The position numbers and the translations under genes are program-made. 64,000 nt of DNA. Source: Erinaceus europaeus (lineage: Eukaryota; Chordata; Mammalia; Eulipotyphla; Erinaceidae). Below are positions 56,661 to 64,000 of the stretch, piece by piece. The notes beneath the pieces were generated by a model that was not told the origin of the DNA, made no database searches, and saw only the letters and a program-made list of their open reading frames with translations. Each line of letters opens with the position of its first letter. Positions within the stretch are counted from its first letter, which is position 1. The DNA is taken from positions 1-64,000 of the forward strand of contig NW_026647334.1 in NCBI RefSeq assembly GCF_950295315.1, in the 5' to 3' direction.

Positions 56661-57294
56661 TCTTGACATTCCTGCTACTCTTGGTTGCCAGGGTGGTATC
56701 TCTTCCTGGTCTGCTTCCAACTACATTCAAAATCTAGTGGAAGCTGGTAGCTTTCCTGGACTCCAGTTATGGGATGACCCTTCCCCCACTTTGGAAGGAC
56801 TTAGCCTTAGGGTATGATGACAGAGGGCTTCACTGTTGCCATGTCCACTAAAGCCAGCTGGGGCTTGCCAGAGTTGCTGCTCAGTTTTAGGCTTTGAGAA
56901 GGCAGTAAAGCACATTGGCCTCTGTACCTAGGCTGGAGTCAGCCAGACAGCAAAGCTAGTGTTACAGATGTATCTTCCCTTAGGCTGGGGGACAGACTTT
57001 CAGCTATCATCTGCCACAGTTGTCTGGGTTCTAGGCAGCTGCAGAGGATTGTTTGGGTAGGGGAGAAAAGCTTGTATGAGGGTTATTGCCTTTTTCTCCC
57101 AAGTATATTGTTGCCTTCAGGAGAATGCCTCCACAGTTCCCAGGTTATCACTTCACAAAACTAGAGCTATTATCGTTACTGCTTGCTGGATACCCCTGTC
57201 GTACCTTGTTTCAGGTCCTCTGTGTCTTGTTTTAAAACAAAACTCAAGTCAGGAGTTAGCTTACCCTAAGAGTATGAGTAAGAGTAAGGTAAGA
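56661..57294. other. Unassigned DNA
   Basis: GC-richer than its surroundings in places (56730-57010), with no recognisable protein on either strand and no clear repeat. Confidence 0.4.
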
Positions 57295-57425
57295 GTACCT
57301 GCAGTACTGTTCCACTACTCATAAAGCTTTCCTCTCTGAAGGTTAGGACTAGGGGCTTAAATCTGGGTCCTCACACATGGTAATGTGTGTGCTTCACTGG
57401 TGCACTACTGTGCCCAAACACCTGG
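57295..57425 (-). mobile_element. Older SINE relic, antisense
   Basis: 'gtacctgcagtactgttccac', 'gttaggactaggggcttaaa', 'gtcctcacacatggtaatg' and 'ggtgcactactgtgcccaa' form an antisense head region. Confidence 0.6.
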
Positions 57426-57649
57426 TTTTCATCTCAGGTTTATGTTAATCCCCATTTCCTTTCTGGGTAGCTCTGGGGCCTGGCTTCCTCCATTGTGTTT
57501 TACCTTTATTTCCCCTCAATATTAGCCTTACTTCTTTGTGTTTGCCTTTATCTTTTCTTTCCTTTATCCTTTGGTTTAAGTAAACGTTATAGCAGTGGCT
57601 TCTTTATTTATATGTCTCTCTAACAAATTGAGAGGTTCTTTCTGGTAAA

Positions 57650-57815
57650 TAGTTCTCAAATTTTGGTTGATTGGTATCATCAGTATCACCTGGGAACTTG
57701 ATAGGCATGCAAATATTTATGTTTCATTTCACCAGACCCACTGGTCAAAAATCTGGGTGTGGAGTTCTGTAGTTGCTATTTTAACAAACGCTTCTGGGGA
57801 TTCTAATACTTCCTC
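57650..57815 (+). mobile_element. MER5A-like hAT-Charlie relic
   Basis: 'tagttctcaaattttggttg', 'catcagtatcacctgggaac', 'tgcaaatatttatgtttc' and 'acaaacgcttctggggattc' follow the MER5A order. It is a non-autonomous DNA transposon fossil with no coding capacity. The neighbouring 57840-57880 ('gtgattctcaaaactgcag') may be a second partial copy. Confidence 0.65.
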
Positions 57816-57929
57816 ATCCTCATATCCATGGCCTGGAGCTGTGATTCTCAAAACTGCAGGAAGCTTTAGAATCCCCAGAGGATTTTCTCCAGCAAGTCAG
57901 GCACTAAGAAAATCCTGTGGAGTGTTGCC

Positions 57930-58305
57930 TTGGAATGTAAGCCATTCCAACCAGGCCCTGTCAGAGGCAGGAAGGGCATGAGATGAGTAGGTTATTACCC
58001 ACAGGACAGAATAAACATCTAAAGGAGGGTAGCCCCCTGAGAGGTTCCAGACCCTGTCTAACTGACCACAAGCTCACTGAACCTATACAAGGTGGTTGTG
58101 ACTGGAGCATAGGGTTCAGTTCAACATCAAGTAGAAGACTGAAATCAATTGCCCTGAGACTGGAACTGGCTGACAGAATCTAACAGATCAGGCCAATCTC
58201 TCCTGAGTGCTGCTGCTATAAATAATAGTTTACAAAGAGGCAAAGACTTTGTTCATGATGATAAGACAATTTTATATAGTTTGAATAACAAAGACCTGGG
58301 GGAAA
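57930..58305. other. Unassigned DNA
   Basis: No gene or clear repeat recognised. Confidence 0.4.
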
Positions 58306-58475
58306 GCAATCTAGTTCACCTGGATAGTGTGCCTGCTTTGTCATGCACACAATCCAGGTTCAAGCCCAACCTCCGTAGCACTAGGGGAAGCTTTAGTGCT
58401 GTGGTAGCCTGTTTTCTCATTCAATCTGATAAAGTTGACTCAGTGCAGTGAAGTCCTGGTGACAACAACAACAAT
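58306..58475 (+). mobile_element. Old tRNA-type SINE, second family
   Basis: 'gtgcctgctttgtcatgcac', 'ccaggttcaagcccaacc', 'gcactaggggaagcttta' and 'ctgataaagttgactcag' match 6862 and 34760. Confidence 0.65.
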
Positions 58476-58554
58476 AATTAATACAAAAATACAGTTTTCC
58501 TGTAATTAAGAATTTAAACCCACACCTAGGCATAAACTCAGAACTGCCCCAAGT

Positions 58555-58720
58555 TAGCTTGCCAGGTAGACTGAGATCCCAGGTCTCAACTCAGGAGCAC
58601 ATAGGAGCATCATGGACAGTACTAGGGGAGCTCCCATGGATTATGGAGAAGTGCTGAGCTATCTCTCCCTCTTCTTCTCTTACTGTTCCTCTTCTTCCTT
58701 CTCTCTTACTCTTTAAAAAA
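58555..58720 (+). mobile_element. Older SINE, sense
   Basis: 'ttagcttgccaggtagactg', 'gatcccaggtctcaactc', 'cacataggagcatcatgg' and a CTT-rich tail. Same group as 33950. Confidence 0.6.
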
Positions 58721-58734
58721 AAATAGCCACAGGA

Positions 58735-59250
58735 CCTTTGGAATTTAACTAAAATATGCCTACTAGCTATCTACAAAATGGAGAACCCCCCCCCCCAACT
58801 CTTCATCTGCACTATATTCCAGCCCTTAGGTCCATGATTGGTCAATAATTTGTTTGGCTTTGAATGTTAACTCTCTTTTCAGCCACCAGGTTCCAGATGC
58901 TAGCATGATGCCGACCAGACTTCCCTGGACAGACAACCCCACCAATGTGTCCTGGAGCTCTGTTTCCCCAGACCCCTTCCCCAATAGGGAAAGAGAAAGA
59001 CAGGCTGGGAGTATGTCAACGCCCATGTTCAGCAGGGAAGCAATTATAGAAGCCAGACCTTCCACCTTCTGCATCCCACAGTGACCTTGGGTACATACTC
59101 CCAGAGGGTTAAAGAATAGGAAAGCTATCAGGGGAGGGGATGTGATACAGAGTTATAGTGGTGGGAATTGCATGAAGCTGTACCCCTCTTATCCTATGGT
59201 TTTTGTCAATGTTTCCTTTTTATAAATAAAAAATTTTTAAAAAAGAAAAC
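58735..59250 (+). mobile_element. 5'-truncated L1 3' end, sense
   Basis: 'cctttggaatttaactaaaat', 'ctacaaaatggagaac', 'gccaccaggttccagatgc', 'attatagaagccagacc' and 'cttatcctatggtttttgtc', ending in an A-rich tail. Its 5' part matches the antisense copies at 19483 and 20811, so it belongs to that L1 variant rather than the 48 kb one. Confidence 0.85.
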
Positions 59251-59306
59251 AGAAAAAAAAAGAATGAAAAAGTTGGCCCATGATTCTCCTTAGCAGTGAC
59301 ATTGTG
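59236..59306 (+). repeat. First copy of a 46-bp direct repeat (with A-rich leader)
   Basis: The 46 bp at 59261-59306, from 'agaatgaaaaagttggccc' to 'agcagtgacattgtg', recur exactly at 60084-60129. The A-rich leader on the left is also shared, with small indels. In this copy the sequence runs on into 'catgcattgggttcatcccc', which looks like a natural SINE continuation. Confidence 0.9.
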
Positions 59307-59713
59307 CATGCATTGGGTTCATCCCCTAATTCTGCAAAAGTAAATAAGTCAATAAATAGTTAAATAAAGAAAGCATAAGTTCAGAAGAGGTTTCACATAG
59401 AACTGGGATGTGAATGAGTTTATATTCAGTAAGTCCTTGTTGACTTTGGTTATGACCTTCTATTTACAATCTAGATCCTGTTCTTTCCAATTTAACAAAC
59501 TTATGACACATGGATAGCAGTTGGGTTAAGAAGGGAGCTTAGTCCTAAGCACCGGACAACTCTTTTCATATTGAGTGCTTTTACTTATTATAATTAATCT
59601 TGCACAGATAATTGTTCTCAAACCCATACAACAAGAAGTCTACAGACATTTAACAGAATAAATAGGTGGTAAAGAAAAAGGGTAACAACATTTAGTCAGG
59701 ATTTTATATTCTT

Positions 59714-59995
59714 TTTTTTTATATTTTATTTTATTTATTTATTCCCTTTTGTTGCCCTTGTTGTTTTATTGTTGTAGTTATTATTGTCGTCGTTGTTGGA
59801 TAGGACAGAGAGAAACGGAGAGAGGAGGGGAAGACAGAGAGGGAGAGAGAAAGATAGACACCTGCAGACTTGCTTCACCGCCTGTGAAGCGACGCCCCTG
59901 CAGGTGGGGAGCCGGGGTTCGAACCGGGATCCTTATGCCGGTCCTTGTGCTTTGCGCCACCTGCGCTTAACCCGCTGCGCTACAGCCCGACTCCC
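59714..59995 (-). mobile_element. Very young hedgehog SINE, antisense, perfect target-site duplication
   Basis: Complete copy with tail 'ttatttattcccttttgttgc', 'gttggataggacagagag', 'gacacctgcagacttgcttc', an intact palindromic B box GGTTCGAACC at 59916-59925 and head 'gcgcttaacccgctgcgc'. A perfect 16-bp repeat AGGATTTTATATTCTT stands at 59698-59713 and 59996-60011. CpGs are largely preserved, so this is probably the youngest element here. Confidence 0.95.
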
Positions 59996-60056
59996 AGGAT
60001 TTTATATTCTTGTCATTTGTTGGCTGTACACCTTATCAGATAAGATAATGCATGAA

Positions 60057-60129
60057 TTAAAAAAAAAAAACAGGAAAAAAAAAAGAATGAAAAAGTTGGC
60101 CCATGATTCTCCTTAGCAGTGACATTGTG
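60057..60129 (+). repeat. Second copy of the 46-bp direct repeat
   Basis: Identical to 59261-59306 over 60084-60129, preceded by a similar A-rich leader. Here it breaks off after 'cattgtg' and passes into 'taaaaactgaaagaacg', unlike the first copy. No target-site duplication is evident around it. Confidence 0.9.
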
Positions 60130-60144
60130 TAAAAACTGAAAGAA

Positions 60145-60475
60145 CGCAGGCAGGGTGGTAGCTTACCGGGTTAAGTGCACACAATACTGAAGTGCAAGAA
60201 TCCTGGTTCAAGCCTCCTGTTCCCCACCTGCAGGGGGTGGGGATCGTTTTTCAAGCAGTGAAGCAGGTCTGCAGGTGTCCTTCTTTCTCACCCCCTCTCT
60301 GTCTTCCTCTTCTCCCTGAACTTCTCTCTGTCCTATCAAACAGCAGCAACAGCAACAAGAACAACATTGGAAAAAGGATGGCTATCAGGAGCAATGGATT
60401 CCTAGTGCAGACACTAAGCCCCAGGGATAACCCTGGAGGCAAAAGACAAAAACAAATAATAATAATAAAAAAGAA
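60145..60475 (+). mobile_element. Hedgehog-type SINE, sense
   Basis: 'gcagggtggtagcttaccgg' head, 'atcctggttcaagcctcc', 'gaagcaggtctgcaggtgtc', CT-rich middle, CAG/CAA stretch, 'aggagcaatggattcc' and 'caccaag'-like 'actaagccccagggataac', ending in an AAT-rich tail. Confidence 0.9.
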
Positions 60476-62049
60476 CTGAACGCATTATGGGGAAATTAGT
60501 CTTTTAAATTTTTCAAATTCAACTTACACAAAATTAAGAGTCAAAGTTTCTTTGAAGGAACTGTGTGCACATTTTCTGGATGTCCTACACATTCCCAACG
60601 TTTTATACAGCCCTGAACCCTTAGATGGTGTTATGTACTTGTTAACAGTAACTTTACAAAAGAGGCTATTGTAGAAACAAGATGTTAAGTATTTTATCTT
60701 AAGTTACAGATTATGTCTTTTTAGACAGATCTAGCACTAGAAGAGAAGAAAGATATAATAACCACAATTGTTAACAACTACAATATCAACAATAAGAATA
60801 GCAGCTAGCTAATATCTAGACACTTGATCAGACAATTTACATGTGAGATCTAGTCTAAGATATGAGAAAAGTAATAGTCAATCAGTTTAGACTTTGAGAC
60901 TTTGAGATTCAGAGTCTTAAGGGCTGTGCTCAAAGATAATCAGCTGGGACTGAAATCCATCTTTCCTCCAAGACCTTGATTTTCACACTATGTTCTACTG
61001 CCTCCCAGAGTAGAGCAGGGATAAGAACCATTGCATTTCTCACTTGCAAAACAATGAACTCCCCTATATCAAATTTCTAAAAAAAAAAAAAAAAAAGGCC
61101 TTCCTGAAATTTAATTCCAATCTTTACCAAATTTAAGAGCTGGACAGACAGCAATCTATTCATTTATTCCTCCAAAATTTTACAGTGATGTAGGGTTATA
61201 CTATATTTAAATCAGATCTAAAAGATAAAACTATCTATAGTAAAAAGAAAATATATAAGTAAAAGTAATGACTGTATTATTCCCAACAAAAACTACAGTT
61301 GTTGTAGTTAATATAAAAAATGCTTCACCTGAGCATTCCTTTGACTGGTTCACATTCATATAGAGTGATCCAAGTGAGGACAGTAACAAAAGTAAGGAAA
61401 GGAAATTATTTTGTTTTCTGGAATGTAGTTGACCTGATTTTATGAAGAGAGTACATAGAGGATTCAATATACTTTTCTCCCCAAAGTGTGCTTGTTAGTG
61501 ATTATCTCCCAGCAAGACTAGCTAGAAAATAGGCAAGGATAAATGAAAAATAGGACATAGTGTTAAAATATTATCAGGAACAATAAAAAATATTATCAGG
61601 AATTTTAAGACAGCAACAGCAGAACATAAATGGACAAATGAAGACAAAAGGCTCCTCTAGGTGGGTATTGATTATACAAATGCTCAAGTTACAGTTTCCA
61701 TGAAATTTCCTGCCCCTCTCCTCTGCTCATTGTGACTCCAGGACTTAGCAGAATGTATTCAGGGGCAGTATATCCTTGAATTCAGACTTGGTACTCTTAG
61801 TGCTACCTGGCTAATGAGTCTCAGGAAGAGTGGTTTTTGTTATAGAATTCACCTGTGGAACTGTTCCCTCTCCACCCTCAAATATTAAGAGAGGCATTTT
61901 CTAGGGTGTCCATAGAAAATCTTTTTCAGTTTAGATCTTCTTGTTAAGTGGGAGAAAGGTCAGCAGAAGAAACTGTGATAAAATTAAATAATGCAGGTTA
62001 ACTAGATTCAGGAACATCACCAGAAGTCCTATTTTATTAGAGAAACATG
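60476..62049. other. Mostly unique DNA with a possible MIR relic
   Basis: 60820-61010 ('atcagacaatttacatgtgag', 'agactttgagattcagag', 'gggactgaaatccatc') has the order of MIR but many changes. An A run stands at 61079-61097. No gene is recognised in the rest. Confidence 0.4.
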
Positions 62050-62245
62050 CATTCTGGTTTTATTTTTGTCACCAGGGATTCACTACTCCAAGCTGATTTT
62101 TCAGATAGAAAAGAGAGACAGAGGGACACACAAAAGGAAAGACACCATAGCACTGAAGCTTCCTCCGATGTTGTGGGGGCTAGACTCAAACCTGAGTTGT
62201 GTAATGGCAAAAGAAACTTCAAATCCTTGTCCTATGATAACCCTT
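62050..62245 (-). mobile_element. Older SINE, antisense
   Basis: 'gtcaccagggattcactactcc', 'gagagacagagggacacac', 'atagcactgaagcttcctcc' and 'ctagactcaaacctgagt' match the antisense group at 13030 and 32695. Confidence 0.65.
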
Positions 62246-62547
62246 CCTTGCCTCTCCCTGGTCAAAGTCCCTATCCAGTCCCTATCCCCTTCCTTAGCAC
62301 AGTATATAACTCCTCAGTTTGTTCCCATTTGCTTCAGAATGGACAATTATGCAAATTATCCATTCTGACATTAGATTGTTCTTCTTTCTTAACTATCAAA
62401 TGTTTGACTGTTAGTCTAGCCTGAAAAGAATTCTGAAGGGTGGAGGACTTTTCTCCAGCACAACTTAGAGCTTTTAAGTCTGGAACAGGAGCTCATATAG
62501 AAACATAACTACTATGTTATTTTCTTGTAAAAAGTCATTCAAATGCT

Positions 62548-62650
62548 GCCTTGGAGTTGGTGGAGTGAATAAATCATTGAGCTTTCAAACATGAGGTCCT
62601 GAGTTTCTGTCATGTGCTGGAGTGATGCTATGATTCTCATTAATAAATGC
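62548..62650 (+). mobile_element. Old SINE relic, sense
   Basis: 'gagttggtggagtgaataaat', 'tgagctttcaaacatgagg' and 'tcctgagtttctgtcatg' resemble the older SINE group, with the tail decayed to AAATAAATG-like units. Confidence 0.45.
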
Positions 62651-62844
62651 ATGAATAAATAAACAAATACTCTAACACATACTAAATAAATCACATAATT
62701 TTTTAAAAGTCACCCAAGTGTTAGACAAAATCAATAACCACAGGGGGTATTTTTAAAAATGTAAATGCAATAAGGTAAGTAACAAATATACACACATATA
62801 TTTTTCCCAAGGAAAGGTGTTATTTGTTCTTTGATTTTGGTGTC

Positions 62845-62846
62845 TT

Positions 62847-62909
<63 letters not shown>

Positions 62910-62910
62910 C
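62845..62910. repeat. (TTTC)n microsatellite
   Basis: About 14 TTTC units after a short CT run. It gives meaningless KERK repeat frames on the minus strand. Confidence 0.97.
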
Positions 62911-63354
62911 AAACAAACCTCCATATACTTTAGAAGGCTTTATCCATATGCATATAGTGGTTCTTCATAATGGAAGAAACAGGAATTTGACTCAGGAGGA
63001 TACTAAAGGGCATTGGTAGGACATGGCATAAAGTACTCTCGGCTTCTGTGCAAACTCCACCCATAAGCTGAAGGAGAGAAAAGTGGGGGAAAGGTGAAAC
63101 TCAAGAATATTACACATCTTCTTCGTGGAACTCTAACTCATAAAAAAAAAGCATTGCAATCTTTTAAAGAAGATTATTTCTGGAAAATAAGTTGAGTAGA
63201 ATAATATTACATCTAAGGAAAAAATTAAAAGATCCCTTCTCTGCTGAAACATTAAATATTGACATTGTATAATAATTGTAAATCCTAGACCTATTTCTCC
63301 ATTTACAGGTTCCATATATATATATTTTTTTTCATTCAAAGCTTTAAAAATAAA
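62911..63354. other. Unique AT-rich DNA
   Basis: No gene or repeat recognised beyond a short TA run near 63315. Confidence 0.4.
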
Positions 63355-63490
63355 AGGGGTGGGGGTGGAGGTAGCACACTGGGTTAAATGCACATAGTTT
63401 GAATTGCAAGGATTGGCTCAAAGATCCTGGTTCAATTGCCCAGCTTGCCACTTGCAGGGGGGATTGCTTTACAAGAGGTGAAAAAATGGG
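63355..63490 (+). mobile_element. Hedgehog-type SINE, sense, 3' truncated
   Basis: 'gggtggaggtagcacactgg' head, 'aagatcctggttcaattgcc' and 'ttgcaggggggattgctttac', ending at 'caagaggtgaaaaaatgg' without the CT-rich part. Confidence 0.75.
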
Positions 63491-63729
63491 AATTAAAAAA
63501 AATTATGCCATAATTTGAAAATCAGAGAGTATACTGATGGAACTCTAAATAAATAAGTGATTTGTCTATTTGGCTTAAAGCTTTCATGGACAGTAGTTAA
63601 TTTTCCTTTGGTTTGTCCTTGGATAGAAGAAGCAGGAAGAACGAATATTATTAAATGATCACCATGAGGAAGTTTTATATTGGGACTGATGGTCAAGTCT
63701 GTTAAATGTCATCTTTGAATGTGCAGAAT

Positions 63730-64000
63730 TCAGGGGGCCAGGTGGTAATGTACCGAATTAAATGCATAAGCACAAGGATCCAGGTTCTAGCCCTGGTTCC
63801 CTACTTGCACGGAGGATGCTTCACAAGCTGCAGAGCAGATCTATAGGAGTCTGTCTTTCTCTCTCACTCTTTGTCTCCCTCACTTCTCTCAATTTCTCTC
63901 TGTCCTATCCAATAAAATGACAAAAATGGCCACCAAGGGCAGTGGATTCATAGTGCAGACATCCAGCCCCAGCTATAACTCCAAGGCAATTTTTTTTTAA
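63730..64000 (+). mobile_element. Hedgehog-type SINE, sense, running to the window edge
   Basis: 'agggggccaggtggtaatg' head, 'aggatccaggttctagccc', 'gcagatctataggagtctg', CT-rich middle, 'aagggcagtggattcatag' and the 3' block 'cagccccagctataactcc'. The tail reaches or passes the right edge. Confidence 0.85.

Noticed and set aside
62731..62916. Lys-Glu-Arg-Lys repeat protein on the minus strand
   Set aside because: It is a translation of the (TTTC)n microsatellite.
1..64000. CRISPR arrays, operons, insertion sequences or other prokaryotic systems
   Set aside because: All interspersed repeats are eukaryotic retroposons or microsatellites, and no regularly spaced identical repeats or dense coding were seen.

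Overview
The window looks like nuclear DNA of a placental mammal, very probably a hedgehog (Erinaceidae, e.g. Erinaceus). The main reason is the dominant repeat: a tRNA-derived SINE with a head like 'gtagcgcagcgggttaag', a B box GGTTCGAACC, a 'gaagcaggtctgcaggtgtc' body, a pyrimidine-rich middle and a CAA/AATAAA-type tail, which I recognise as the hedgehog ERI-type SINE. LINE-1 ORF2 pieces, MIR and L2 relics, a MaLR-type LTR and MER5-type DNA transposon relics support a eutherian host. The species call is from memory and was not searched.

Layout. 1-2260 is unique, intron-like DNA. 2270-4080 is a CpG island, the only promoter-like region here. It holds a candidate first exon on the minus strand (splice donor at 2894/2895), so the gene, which I could not identify, would run leftwards out of the window. 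From 4080 to the right end I see no convincing host protein-coding exon. About 5.9-38 kb is an intergenic or intronic landscape of hedgehog SINEs, older SINE relics, microsatellites and 5'-truncated L1 3' ends. 38.1-50.7 kb is an L1-rich block. It holds a head-to-head L1 pair (38101-41675), then a long L1 (42386-48930) carrying the ORF1 3' part and all of a broken ORF2, with a younger L1 nested inside it, then a short non-L1 reverse-transcriptase fragment (48931-49185), then another truncated L1 with clear target-site duplications. 51-64 kb returns to unique DNA with scattered SINEs.

How the parts relate. Most of the structure can be read as successive retrotransposition: several insertions have target-site duplications of 10-17 bp, and their nesting gives a relative chronology. 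The L1 copies fall into at least two groups with unrelated 3' UTRs (about 0.3 kb against 1 kb or more). All L1 reading frames are broken. The observations most worth following up are the non-L1 (Jockey/I-like) reverse-transcriptase fragment fused to an L1 3' UTR, a SINE insertion that appears to have carried about 400 bp of extra 3' sequence, and the unidentified CpG-island promoter. Boundaries of old repeats are approximate, since they were read by eye without alignment.
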